64,000 nucleotides of DNA from Eubacterium_B sp034180045 (GTDB taxonomy: Bacteria > Bacillota > Clostridia > Peptostreptococcales > Anaerovoracaceae): contig JAXFOY010000025.1 in NCBI GenBank assembly GCA_034180045.1, positions 1-64,000 of the forward strand, in the 5' to 3' direction. Under the pieces are notes generated by a model. The model worked only from the letters and a program-made list of their open reading frames with translations. It was not told the DNA's origin and searched no databases. The position numbers were made by a program, and so were the translations under genes. This document shows, piece by piece, positions 48,384 to 56,664 of the stretch (position 1 is its first letter; every line of letters starts with the position of its first letter).

Positions 48384-49031
48384 TTGCTGAGAACAATTCT
48401 TTTAGGGCCTCCGGGAGCAGGAAAAGGAACACAGGCAACGCGAATTGTCGAGAAATATAATATTCCACATATTTCAACCGGTGATATTTTCCGCGACAAT
48501 ATTAAGAGGCAAACTGAGCTCGGCAAAAAAGCTCAGGAATATATGAACAAAGGCGAACTCGTTCCGGATGATCTGGTAATAGAGATTGCCACAGACAGAT
48601 TGCTAAAGGACGACTGCAAAGAAGGCTTTCTTCTTGACGGTTTTCCACGCACGATTTATCAGGCAGAAAAGCTTGATGAATTCATGAAAGCAAACGGCGG
48701 TAAGATAGATTATGTAATCAATATCGAAGCTACAGATGAGGATATCATCTCAAGGCTCACGGGAAGGCGTGTTTGCAAACAGTGCGGAGCAAGCTTCCAT
48801 ATAGTCAACATCCCACCGAAGCAAGAGGGTATCTGCGATAAATGCTCAGGTACACTGGTGCAGAGAGATGATGACACGGAAGCAACAGTAAAAAACAGAA
48901 TAGCTGTTTACAAAGAACAGACTATGCCGCTAGTTGATTATTATACTGAAGCCAACAATCTTTATACATTGGACGGCGCAGCACCGCTTGATGAAGTATT
49001 CGCTGAAATATCGCGTATTCTGGGTGAATAA
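48384..49031 (+). CDS. adk: adenylate kinase, zinc-binding type
   Basis: Interconverts AMP + ATP and 2 ADP. P-loop LGPPGAGKGTQ (residues 7-17), the AMP-binding ISTGDIFR and LDGFPRT, and a long LID domain with four cysteines (CKQC...CDKC, about residues 131-154) that binds structural zinc as in Gram-positive enzymes. 215 residues. The start is TTG 48384 with AGGGAG upstream. It stands in the common secY-adk-map order. Confidence 0.96.
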   Translation: MLRTILLGPPGAGKGTQATRIVEKYNIPHISTGDIFRDNIKRQTELGKKAQEYMNKGELVPDDLVIEIATDRLLKDDCKEGFLLDGFPRTIYQAEKLDEFMKANGGKIDYVINIEATDEDIISRLTGRRVCKQCGASFHIVNIPPKQEGICDKCSGTLVQRDDDTEATVKNRIAVYKEQTMPLVDYYTEANNLYTLDGAAPLDEVFAEISRILGE

Positions 49032-49033
49032 TT

Positions 49034-49795
49034 ATGATAGTAATCAAATCCAAAGAAGAAATTGAATTATTGCGTGTTCCATGCAAGGTTACCGGAGAGC
49101 TTCTAAATAAGCTTTCCGGGTATATAAAACCCGGGGTGACAACTTGGGAGATAGACAAATTCTGTGCAGAGTTTATCAAATCTCACGGAATGATTCCTAC
49201 TTTCAAGGACTACGGTGGATTTCCGGGGAATGTATGCGTTTCAGTAAACGAAGAAATCGTTCACGGGATTCCTGACCGCAAAAAGTTTCTTCAGGAGGGT
49301 GACATAGTTAGTGTCGATGTAGGCGCAACATACAAAGGCTATACCAGTGATGCCGCAAGGACATATCCTGTAGGTAAAATCAGTGAGGAAGCGGAGCGGT
49401 TGATTAGAGTTACCAGAGAAAGCTTCTTTGCAGGTATAGAATTTGCCAAGATAGGAAACCGACTTTCAGATATTTCACATGCAGTGCAGATGAAAGCTGA
49501 GGGAGAGGGTTTTTCAGTAATCCGTGACTTTGTCGGACACGGAGTCGGAAGAGAATTGCACGAAGATCCGCAGATTCCGAATTACGGAAAAGCGGGACGC
49601 GGTCCGAGACTTGTCGAGGGCATGGTTCTGGCAATTGAACCGATGATAGCGGTCGGAACATATGAGACGGAAACACTACTGAATAATTGGACAGCAGTAA
49701 CTGCTGACGGAAAGCTTTCAGCTCACTACGAAAATACGGTGGCAATCACCGAAGATGGGCCGGAAGTACTTACACTAGTCGAAGAAGAGGTGTAG
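49034..49795 (+). CDS. map: methionine aminopeptidase type I
   Basis: Removes initiator methionine from nascent proteins. 253 residues; metal ligands lie in VSVDVGATYKGYTSDAARTY (two Asp), GHGVGRELHEDP (His), AIEPMI (Glu) and the C-terminal YENTVAI (Glu). Follows adk by 2 bp, infA starts 5 bp later. The KOW/L14E-like gene often found after map in Clostridia is absent. Confidence 0.97.
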   Translation: MIVIKSKEEIELLRVPCKVTGELLNKLSGYIKPGVTTWEIDKFCAEFIKSHGMIPTFKDYGGFPGNVCVSVNEEIVHGIPDRKKFLQEGDIVSVDVGATYKGYTSDAARTYPVGKISEEAERLIRVTRESFFAGIEFAKIGNRLSDISHAVQMKAEGEGFSVIRDFVGHGVGRELHEDPQIPNYGKAGRGPRLVEGMVLAIEPMIAVGTYETETLLNNWTAVTADGKLSAHYENTVAITEDGPEVLTLVEEEV

Positions 49796-49800
49796 AGGAT

Positions 49801-50019
49801 ATGGCGAAAAAAGACACCATAGAGGCAATGGGAACTGTTGTAGATGCACAACCAAATGCAATGTTCAAGATTAAGCTTGAAAATGGATTTGAGGTTCTTG
49901 CGCATATATCGGGTAAGATCCGCATGAACTACATTAGGATTCTCCCGGGAGATAAGGTTAGAGTTGAACTATCACCTTACGACCTAACTCGCGGCCGGAT
50001 TGTATGGCGTGACAAATAG
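49801..50019 (+). CDS. infA: translation initiation factor IF-1
   Basis: 72-residue OB-fold factor that blocks the ribosomal A site during initiation. AKKDTIEAMGTVVDAQPNAMFKIKLENG and HISGKIRMNYIRILPGDKVRVELSPYDLTRGRI are standard. GAGG overlaps the map stop region. Confidence 0.97.
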   Translation: MAKKDTIEAMGTVVDAQPNAMFKIKLENGFEVLAHISGKIRMNYIRILPGDKVRVELSPYDLTRGRIVWRDK

Positions 50020-50021
50020 GG

Positions 50022-50057
50022 CTACCTTTTAGCACGAGCATCGAGGATCAAAGGTAG
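50022..50057 (+). promoter_or_regulatory. hairpin just upstream of the rpmJ ribosome site
   Basis: CTACCTTT (50022-50029) and AAAGGTAG (50050-50057) form a perfect 8-bp stem that ends 3 bp before the GAGGAGG of rpmJ. No T run, so a translational or processing element rather than a terminator. Confidence 0.4.
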
Positions 50058-50071
50058 ATGAGGAGGAAAAA

Positions 50072-50185
50072 ATGAAAGTAAGAGCATCAGTAAAGCCGAT
50101 TTGTGAAAAATGCAAGGTCATTAAGAGAAACGGCAAAGTAATGGTTATCTGCGAAAATCCTAAACATAAGCAGAAACAAGGCTGA
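50072..50185 (+). CDS. rpmJ: 50S ribosomal protein L36, zinc-binding form
   Basis: 37 residues: MKVRASVKPICEKCKVIKRN and then GKVMVICENPKHKQKQG. Zinc ligands Cys11, Cys14, Cys27 and His32 make this the C+ form. AGGAGG precedes the ATG. Standard position between infA and rpsM. Confidence 0.96.
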   Translation: MKVRASVKPICEKCKVIKRNGKVMVICENPKHKQKQG

Positions 50186-50201
50186 TTAAAGTTATCAATT
50201 G

Positions 50202-50279
50202 GGTGACATGACCGGGCTGTCACCTGTAAAAAATTATTTATTGGATATCGCCTGTCTATATCACCCCCGGCAAGGTGAC
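50202..50279 (+). promoter_or_regulatory. leader with mutually exclusive hairpins before rpsM
   Basis: GTCACC (50219-50224) can pair either with GGTGAC at 50202-50207 or with GGTGAC at 50274-50279, close to the rpsM ribosome site. A third CACC at 50262-50265 can pair with the latter. This looks like an alternative-pairing control region for the alpha operon part. Confidence 0.4.
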
Positions 50280-50304
50280 GGAAGATAGGAGAAGGAGGAA
50301 AAGT

Positions 50305-50673
50305 ATGGCTCGTATAGCCGGTGTAGACTTACCAAGAGAAAAAAGGGTAGAAATCGGTTTAACCTACATCTATGGTATTGGCAGACAGACAGCTCAAGAC
50401 ATCCTTGCAAAAGCTGAAATCAATCCAGATACCAGAGTCAAAGATCTGACAGAAGATGAAGCTGGTCGTATCAGAAAAATCATCGAAGCAGAGTATGTGG
50501 TAGAAGGTGACCTAAGAAGAGAGGTATCTCTTAACATCAAGAGACTTATGGAAATCGGAAGCTACAGAGGAATCAGACACAGAAGAGGTCTTCCTGTTAG
50601 AGGTCAAAAAACAAAAACCAATGCAAGAACGCGTAAAGGTCCTAAGAGGACTGTAAGCAGAAAGAAAAAGTAA
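50305..50673 (+). CDS. rpsM: 30S ribosomal protein S13
   Basis: 122 residues; head protein contacting P-site tRNA. MARIAGVDLPREKRVEIGLT, YIYGIGRQTAQ and the basic tail GLPVRGQKTKTNARTRKGP. I set ATG 50305, which has AAGGAGG upstream, instead of the earlier frame opening at 50275. Confidence 0.97.
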   Translation: MARIAGVDLPREKRVEIGLTYIYGIGRQTAQDILAKAEINPDTRVKDLTEDEAGRIRKIIEAEYVVEGDLRREVSLNIKRLMEIGSYRGIRHRRGLPVRGQKTKTNARTRKGPKRTVSRKKK

Positions 50674-50690
50674 GAAGGAGGTAGGATAAA

Positions 50691-51089
50691 ATGGCTAAAG
50701 CTGTAAAGAAGACAGTAAGAAAAAAGAGAAAAGACCGTAAACATGTAGAAAAAGGCCAGGCTCATATCCAGTCCACCTTTAACAACACTTTGGTGACGCT
50801 TACAGATATGGACGGAAATGCTTTGTCATGGTCAAGTGCGGGATCACTTGGATTTAAGGGTTCAAGAAAATCCACACCGTTTGCTGCACAAAGCGCGGCT
50901 GAAACAGCAACAAAGGCAGCTCTAGAGCACGGCCTAAAGACTGTTGAAGTTTATGTTAAGGGACCGGGCGCAGGTAGAGAAGCCGCTATCAGAGCACTCC
51001 AGGCTGCAGGTCTTGAGATCACAATGATCAAAGATATCACACCTATTCCTCACAACGGTTGCAGACCGCCAAAGAGAAGAAGAGTATAG
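50691..51089 (+). CDS. rpsK: 30S ribosomal protein S11
   Basis: 132 residues on the platform. Basic start (KAVKKTVRKKRKDRKHVEKG), then AHIQSTFNNTLVTLTDMDGN, GPGAGREAAIRALQAAGLE and the end PHNGCRPPKRRRV. Confidence 0.97.
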   Translation: MAKAVKKTVRKKRKDRKHVEKGQAHIQSTFNNTLVTLTDMDGNALSWSSAGSLGFKGSRKSTPFAAQSAAETATKAALEHGLKTVEVYVKGPGAGREAAIRALQAAGLEITMIKDITPIPHNGCRPPKRRRV

Positions 51090-51110
51090 CAGAAGGGAGG
51101 CACGAATAAA

Positions 51111-51698
51111 ATGGCAGTAAATAAAGACCCGATCCTCAAGAGATGTAGATCTCTTCAGTTGGATCCAAGCCACATGGGAATCTATAAGGAGTCCAAGAGA
51201 AAACCTCAGCAGAGCTTCAAAAAAATGAGCGAGTATGGTCTCCAGCTTCGCGAAAAGCAGAGAGCTAAATTCATATATGGAGTTCTTGAAAGACAGTTCA
51301 GAACAGCATTCAAAAAAGCAGCATCAAAGAAAGGTATCACAGGTGAAAACCTTCTCATCATGCTTGAAGAAAGACTTGATAATGTTGTTTTCAGAATGGG
51401 ACTGGCTACAACACGTAGAGAAGCTAGACAGCTGGTAGTTCACAGTCATTTCACAGTGAACGGTAAGAAGGTAAATATCCCTTCATATATCGTAAAACCG
51501 GGTGATGTAATCAAGGTAAAGGAAAAGAGCCAGAGCTCTCCTAAATTCAAGGAAATCAAAGAGATGCAGGTTGGTGTTCCAGCTTGGCTATCAGTAGATA
51601 GAGAAAAGATGGAAGGTAAGGTTCTTGCTGATCCTACAAGAGATCAGATAGACACACCTATCGAAGAACGTTTGATCGTCGAATTGTACTCCAAATAA
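51111..51698 (+). CDS. rpsD: 30S ribosomal protein S4, zinc-free type
   Basis: 195 residues; assembly initiator. The S4 domain is clear (MLEERLDNVVFRMGLATTRR, HFTVNGKKVNIPSYIVKPGD). The N terminus reads AVNKDPILKRCRSLQLDPS in place of the four-Cys zinc knuckle, i.e. the C- form known in Clostridia. It sits in the alpha operon between rpsK and rpoA. Confidence 0.96.
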   Translation: MAVNKDPILKRCRSLQLDPSHMGIYKESKRKPQQSFKKMSEYGLQLREKQRAKFIYGVLERQFRTAFKKAASKKGITGENLLIMLEERLDNVVFRMGLATTRREARQLVVHSHFTVNGKKVNIPSYIVKPGDVIKVKEKSQSSPKFKEIKEMQVGVPAWLSVDREKMEGKVLADPTRDQIDTPIEERLIVELYSK

Positions 51699-51751
51699 TA
51701 AAAACTACATTATAGTAGCTATTATTGATTGGATGAAAAGGAGGGTTTTCA

Positions 51752-52696
51752 ATGATAGAAATCGAAAAACCGACAATATCAAAGACAGTCAGCGAGGATG
51801 GTACATACGGCAAGTTCGTAGTTGAACCTCTGGAAAGAGGATATGGCACAACTTTAGGAAACAGCATGAGAAGAATTCTTCTAAGCTCGCTTCCGGGTGC
51901 GGCTGTAACATCAATTAAAATTGATGGTATTCTACATGAATTTTCAACAATTCCGGGCGTCAAAGAAGATGTTACCGAAATTATACTCAACCTCAAAAAA
52001 CTGGCTATAAGACTTAATGGTGATGAGAGCAAGCGTGTGATTATCAATGCGGTAGGTCCTAAGGAAGTTACTGCGGCAGATATCATTGGTGATTCAGAGT
52101 TGGAAATCTTCAATCCTGATTTACATATTGCCACGCTTGAGGAAAATTCCACCTTGGTTATGGAGATTAACCTTGCCAGAGGCAGAGGTTATGTTCCGGC
52201 CGACCAGAATAAAAATGAGAGCACACCGATTTCAGTAATTCCGGTGGATTCAATTTTTACTCCGGTAAGAAGAGTAAACTACACAGTCGAGAATACAAGA
52301 GTTGGACAGGTTACAGACTTTGATAGACTTATTCTTGAAATTTGGACAGACGGTTCAATTTCACCTGAAGAAGGTGTATCAATAGGTGCAAAGATTATGC
52401 AGGAGCACCTCAATTTGTTCGTCAAACTTGATGATGCTGCAGATGATCTTGAAATCATGGTAGAAAAAGAAGAAGATCAAAAAGAGAAAGCGCTGGAGAT
52501 GACTATCGAAGAGCTTGAACTTTCAGTTCGTTCATTCAACTGCCTTAAGAGAGCATCAATCAATACTGTTGAAGAGTTGACAGCTCGCACTGAAGAGGAA
52601 ATGATGAAAGTCAGAAACCTCGGTAAGAAGTCACTCGACGAAGTTAAAGCAAAATTATCCGAGCTTGGGCTTTCACTAAGACCAAGTGAAGAATAG
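51752..52696 (+). CDS. rpoA: DNA-directed RNA polymerase subunit alpha
   Basis: 314 residues. The N-terminal domain (FVVEPLERGYGTTLGNSMRR, LPGAAVTSIKIDGILHEF) dimerises and assembles polymerase. An acidic linker follows, then the C-terminal domain with the UP-element/activator helices (LELSVRSFNCLKRASINTVE, RNLGKKSLDEVKAKL). This domain would contact the CRP/FNR-type activator inferred for the DUF438 promoter. AAGGAGG precedes ATG. Confidence 0.97.
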   Translation: MIEIEKPTISKTVSEDGTYGKFVVEPLERGYGTTLGNSMRRILLSSLPGAAVTSIKIDGILHEFSTIPGVKEDVTEIILNLKKLAIRLNGDESKRVIINAVGPKEVTAADIIGDSELEIFNPDLHIATLEENSTLVMEINLARGRGYVPADQNKNESTPISVIPVDSIFTPVRRVNYTVENTRVGQVTDFDRLILEIWTDGSISPEEGVSIGAKIMQEHLNLFVKLDDAADDLEIMVEKEEDQKEKALEMTIEELELSVRSFNCLKRASINTVEELTARTEEEMMKVRNLGKKSLDEVKAKLSELGLSLRPSEE

Positions 52697-52720
52697 AAGT
52701 AAGCATAAGGAGAGAAGGAT

Positions 52721-53062
52721 ATGCCAGGATACAGAAAACTGGGCAGACCTACAGCTCACAGAAAATCTATGCTGAGAAACCTTGTTACTGATTTACTCAG
52801 AGAAGGAAGAATTCAGACTACAGACTGTAGAGCTAAGGAAGCCAGAAGAGAAGCTGAAAAGCTTATCACTTTGGCAAAGACTGACAATCTTCATAATAGA
52901 AGACAGGCTTTGGCATATATTTTTGACGAAACAGTTGTCAATAATCTTTTCGAAGAAATTGCACCTAAGTACGCTGAACGCGCAGGTGGATACACAAGAA
53001 TTCTAAAACTGGGACCTCGCCGTGGTGATGGTGCTGAAGTTGTTTTCTTGGAACTCGTATAA
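52721..53062 (+). CDS. rplQ: 50S ribosomal protein L17
   Basis: 113 residues; last gene of the operon. GYRKLGRPTAHRKSMLRNLV, RIQTTDCRAKEARREAEKLI and GYTRILKLGPRRGDGAE are typical. A strong terminator follows 15 bp later; the ecfA/truA/rplM genes that often come next are absent here. Confidence 0.97.
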   Translation: MPGYRKLGRPTAHRKSMLRNLVTDLLREGRIQTTDCRAKEARREAEKLITLAKTDNLHNRRQALAYIFDETVVNNLFEEIAPKYAERAGGYTRILKLGPRRGDGAEVVFLELV

Positions 53063-53077
53063 GATAATAAAACTAAG

Positions 53078-53104
53078 CAGGAAGGATACCCTTCCTGTTT
53101 TTTT
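53078..53104 (+). terminator. terminator of the ribosomal operon
   Basis: CAGGAAGG / CCTTCCTG hairpin (53078-53085, 53090-53097) followed by seven T. Confidence 0.95.
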
Positions 53105-53200
53105 ACTTTAGGCATACTAACATTAAGATTTCAACAACAGCTTAATTACTAATATAAAACCATAGGAATCTTGTTTGTGACAAATATTCACTAATGGGTG

Positions 53201-53229
53201 TTGACTTATACTTATGAGATATATATAAT
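53201..53229 (+). promoter_or_regulatory. promoter of the second cobalamin-riboswitch transcript
   Basis: TTGACT at 53201-53206, 17-bp spacer, TATAAT at 53224-53229; +1 near 53236, 15 nt before the aptamer. Confidence 0.85.
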
Positions 53230-53250
53230 ATTATTGTAGTTAAATATGAT

Positions 53251-53422
53251 TTTATGTTCCTGAGGTATGTCCTCGGGCTAAGAGGGAAACAGGTATAAGC
53301 CTGTGCGGTCCCGCCACTGTAAGCAGTTTGTATATAGCGTGCATCAACGTCAAGATGAACCACTGGTACGTCCGGGAAGGTAGCTATTTGCGAGAAGCTG
53401 CGAGCCAGGAGACCTGCATAAA
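53251..53422 (+). promoter_or_regulatory. full-length cobalamin riboswitch aptamer
   Basis: P1 is TTTATG (53251-53256) with CATAAA (53417-53422). The core reads GAGGGAAACAGG, AAGCCTGTGCGGTCCCGCC, ACTGTAAGC and, at the 3' side, GAGCCAGGAGACCTGC. A long variable arm lies between 53330 and 53395. It controls the downstream TIM-barrel gene through one or two terminators. Confidence 0.92.
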
Positions 53423-53475
53423 ATCTTCCTTATCGGCGGTGAACCGAAATAGGAAAAAACAATCAGCAAATACGG

Positions 53476-53501
53476 GCTGTGGGGCATACCACAGCTTTTT
53501 T
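53476..53501 (+). terminator. first terminator after the second cobalamin riboswitch
   Basis: GCTGTGG / CCACAGC hairpin (53476-53482, 53489-53495) followed by six T. Confidence 0.85.
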
Positions 53502-53537
53502 AGTTGTGGAGCCGGCTTTTCATTCTTTTTCATAATG

Positions 53538-53578
53538 GCAGTAGGCAGGCTTCGTCACCCTGCCTTTCTGCTTTTTTT
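53538..53578 (+). terminator. second terminator after the second cobalamin riboswitch
   Basis: GCAG-AGGCAGG pairs with CCTGCCT-CTGC (53538-53549, 53559-53571) and runs into seven T, 15 bp before the start codon of the TIM-barrel gene. Confidence 0.8.
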
Positions 53579-53593
53579 GTATGTAGGAGTTTT

Positions 53594-54397
53594 ATGAACA
53601 ATTTTCGTGAAAGAATATTTATAGCTACTTTTTCTGATGATGCCGTTGAAACGGCTAAGAAATATGGATACAGCCTGGAAATAAATGACCTGTGTATATC
53701 GAGCAATCTTGAATCAAAGAATATAAAAGAAACATTAAAACGCATCGAAAATCAAATCAAAGATGCTGAAGTATTCAATAAAAGAGTTTTTTTGCATGGT
53801 CCGTTTACTGAATTGACACCGGATGCTATGGACCCGCAAGTGATAGAACTGGCTATGGATAGATATATGCACAGCGTGTTGATTTGTGAGAGCTTTGGAA
53901 TTAAGGATATGGTCTTGCACAGCGGATTTATTCCTTTGATGTATCATAGAGATTGGCATATACCACGCTCTATAGAGTTTTGGCAGAGGCTTTCGGACAA
54001 TCTTCCTGACGGATTTACGATTTATGTGGAAAACGTTTTTGAAGCCGATCCCCATTTGCTTAGAGATGTGGTGAGAGGGACAGACAGGTCGAATATAAAA
54101 GCTTGTCTTGACGTGGGGCATGCAAATGCAATTGACTCAAAATACAGCATATATGATTGGATAGATGTTTTGGCGAAAGAGATAGGGCATTTTCATTTGC
54201 ATAATAATGAAGGGAAAGAGGATCTTCACAATGATGTGAACGACGGCACTATGGATATGGAATCAATCCTTCGGCACATTGAAAAAAAATGCCATGCCGA
54301 CGTCACATTTACGATAGAAAGCAGAGCAAGTGCACCGAGTGCAATATTTTTGGAAAACTTTTTTAATGCCATTCCCTATTCAGATATGATAAAATAA
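53594..54397 (+). CDS. xylose-isomerase-like TIM barrel protein under B12 control
   Basis: 267 residues of the sugar phosphate isomerase/epimerase (AP endonuclease 2-like) superfamily, a cytoplasmic metal-dependent TIM barrel. Likely metal ligands: His in VFLHGPF, His in MVLHSGFIP, Glu in IYVENVF, Asp/His in CLDVGHANA, His in HFHLHNNEG and Glu in FTIESRA. No sugar-operon neighbours are present and the reaction is unknown. A cobalamin riboswitch and two terminators precede it, so expression should fall when B12 is plentiful; a role in corrinoid metabolism or in a B12-sparing route is inferred only. ATG 53594 has AGGAG upstream; the frame also opens at 53504 inside the terminators. Confidence 0.88.
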   Translation: MNNFRERIFIATFSDDAVETAKKYGYSLEINDLCISSNLESKNIKETLKRIENQIKDAEVFNKRVFLHGPFTELTPDAMDPQVIELAMDRYMHSVLICESFGIKDMVLHSGFIPLMYHRDWHIPRSIEFWQRLSDNLPDGFTIYVENVFEADPHLLRDVVRGTDRSNIKACLDVGHANAIDSKYSIYDWIDVLAKEIGHFHLHNNEGKEDLHNDVNDGTMDMESILRHIEKKCHADVTFTIESRASAPSAIFLENFFNAIPYSDMIK

Positions 54398-54422
54398 ATG
54401 GAGTAATAACGGGGAGCAAAAG

Positions 54423-56648
54423 ATGGATTTAGGTAAACTTAATAAAAGACAACAAGAGGCGGTCAGACATATAGAGGGGCCGCTTTTGATAATTGCAGGT
54501 GCAGGCTCAGGTAAAACGAGCACTATGACGCATAGAATTGCATATATGATTGAGCAGGGAATAGACCCTCACAACATTTTGGCAGTGACATTTACAAATA
54601 AAGCCGCAAATGAAATGCGTGAGCGAATAGAGGCGCTTTGCGGTGAAGTATACGGAATGTGGGTTATGACATTTCATGCGATGTGCCTTCGTATGCTTAG
54701 AAGTAATGCGGAGGTTATAGGTTACGATAAGAATTTTGTCATATACGATACTTCGGACCAGAAGACGCTTATCAAAAATATTTGCAAGGAACTTAACCTT
54801 GACAGCAAGGAATATAAGCCTGCATATCTTCTATCGGTAATAAGCGATAAGAAAGAACAGGATGTTTCTCCGGAAAGCTTCGAACAGGCGGCGGTCGGTG
54901 TCAGAAACAAAATTTTGGCTAAGGTTTTTTCTCTATATGAGAAAAAGCTTAAAGAGAATAATGCGATGGACTTTGATGATCTTTTGCTGAATACGCTTAG
55001 AATGTTCAGACGCGATGAAGCGACTTTGCTTAAGTACAGCGATAGATTTAGGCACATAATGGTCGATGAGTATCAGGATACGAACCATATACAGTACCAA
55101 CTTGTGAAAATGCTCTCCGAGAAGCACGGGAATATTTGTGTTGTGGGAGATGATGACCAATGCATTTACGAGTGGCGCGGTGCAGATATAAGGAATATCT
55201 TGGACTTTGAGAAGGACTTTAAGAATGCAAAACTCATAAAGCTTGAGCAAAACTACAGGTCAAAGGGGAATATTCTTGCAGCTGCTCATTCCGTAATTTC
55301 AAATAATACAGGGAGGAAGCAGAAAAAGCTTTGGACAGATAAGGAAGACGGCGATAAAATCACCTATTTCAGAGCCGACGACGAGAAGGAAGAAGCAAAT
55401 TTTATAGCCAGAGAGATAGACATTCTTAAAAATGATAAATTAAAATATAGCGATTTTGCAATTTTATATAGAACTAATGCACAGTCGAGGCAGTTTGAAG
55501 ATACGTTCACAAGGAGAGGTATTCCGTTTAGAGTTTTGTCCGGTATGAGATATTATGACCGCAAGGAAATAAAAGATATGATTGCATATATGCGGCTTGT
55601 AATCAATCCTAAGGACGATTTATCTCTAGTTAGAATTATAAATGAACCGAAGCGCGGTATAGGAGCAAAAACGCTGGAAAAGCTGTTTACGCTGGCTGAG
55701 GTGAGAGGTCAAAGTTTAATGGAAGCACTTTGGGACGATGAGGTATTGGAGACATTGCCACAAAAAGCGTATGTAGATGTGAAACATATGGCAAAGACTG
55801 TCAAGATGTGCAGAAGCGAACTCGACACCCTCAGTATTTCAGAGATTTACGATTTACTGCTCGTAAATACAGGTTACCTAAAATCACTGGAAGAAACAAA
55901 TACAATTGAATCGGACAGCCGCATAGAAAACCTTATGGAATTCAAATCGGTAATAGGCGATTATGAAAACGACAGCGATGAACCGGGACTTGAGCAGTTT
56001 ATGGAGGGGCTGACCCTTATGGCTGAAGTCGATAATCATGATGAAACCCAGGATGCGGTCGTGCTTATGACTATGCACAGCGCTAAAGGTTTGGAATTTC
56101 CCGTAGTATTTCTTCCCGGTATGGAAGACGGGCTTTTTCCGGGAAGCAGAAGCTTTGATTCGGAAACCGCGATGGAAGAAGAACGAAGGCTTTGCTATGT
56201 AGGGATGACCAGAGCAAAAGAAAGGCTCTTTTTGACCGGAGCGAGCAGAAGAATGCTTTACGGTAGGACGGAATATCAAAGAGAATCAGTATTTCTAAGA
56301 GAAATAGACAAAAAACTGCTCACGGGAGATGCTGTCTTTGAGAAAAAGTATGACAGCTTTGACGGCACATCAGTTACAGGTCCGGGAGTTTACACGGGTG
56401 GCTTTGATGGATTCAAAAATTCTGATAAAGCGGGGTATAAGCCGTTTGACTCGTTGGCTTATGCAAAGACTCAGACGAAGAAATCAGCGCATACAAGCGA
56501 TAATCTGGTAGCCGGAGATAGAGTCAAGCATCGTAAATTTGGAGAAGGCATGATAATAGATGCCGATGAAAGCACACTAACTGTTGCCTTTGATGAAGTA
56601 GGCATCAAAAAAATGGCAAAAGGTATAGCGGTTCTAAAAAAGCTGTAA
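54423..56648 (+). CDS. pcrA: ATP-dependent DNA helicase PcrA/UvrD
   Basis: Superfamily 1A 3'-5' helicase for repair and rolling-circle replication. Motif Q/I LNKRQQEAV and AGAGSGKTSTM, Ia TFTNKAANEMRERI, II VDEYQDTN, III GDDDQCIYEWRGA, IV region EQNYRSKGNIL, V TMHSAKGLEFPVVF and VI RRLCYVGMTRAKERL. 741 residues, including the C-terminal Tudor-like tail (GDRVKHRKFGEGMIIDAD) that in relatives binds RNA polymerase. It is followed closely by ligA, as in many Firmicutes. Confidence 0.96.
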   Translation: MDLGKLNKRQQEAVRHIEGPLLIIAGAGSGKTSTMTHRIAYMIEQGIDPHNILAVTFTNKAANEMRERIEALCGEVYGMWVMTFHAMCLRMLRSNAEVIGYDKNFVIYDTSDQKTLIKNICKELNLDSKEYKPAYLLSVISDKKEQDVSPESFEQAAVGVRNKILAKVFSLYEKKLKENNAMDFDDLLLNTLRMFRRDEATLLKYSDRFRHIMVDEYQDTNHIQYQLVKMLSEKHGNICVVGDDDQCIYEWRGADIRNILDFEKDFKNAKLIKLEQNYRSKGNILAAAHSVISNNTGRKQKKLWTDKEDGDKITYFRADDEKEEANFIAREIDILKNDKLKYSDFAILYRTNAQSRQFEDTFTRRGIPFRVLSGMRYYDRKEIKDMIAYMRLVINPKDDLSLVRIINEPKRGIGAKTLEKLFTLAEVRGQSLMEALWDDEVLETLPQKAYVDVKHMAKTVKMCRSELDTLSISEIYDLLLVNTGYLKSLEETNTIESDSRIENLMEFKSVIGDYENDSDEPGLEQFMEGLTLMAEVDNHDETQDAVVLMTMHSAKGLEFPVVFLPGMEDGLFPGSRSFDSETAMEEERRLCYVGMTRAKERLFLTGASRRMLYGRTEYQRESVFLREIDKKLLTGDAVFEKKYDSFDGTSVTGPGVYTGGFDGFKNSDKAGYKPFDSLAYAKTQTKKSAHTSDNLVAGDRVKHRKFGEGMIIDADESTLTVAFDEVGIKKMAKGIAVLKKL

Positions 56649-56664
56649 TGATTTGGAGAGTTAT

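Noticed and set aside
37746..53062. Many antisense and +1/+2 frames inside the ribosomal operon
   Set aside because: All are shadows of well-identified ribosomal protein genes on the plus strand.
53504..53593. Start of the TIM-barrel gene at 53504
   Set aside because: This would translate through both riboswitch terminators; the ATG at 53594 has AGGAG and begins the conserved fold.
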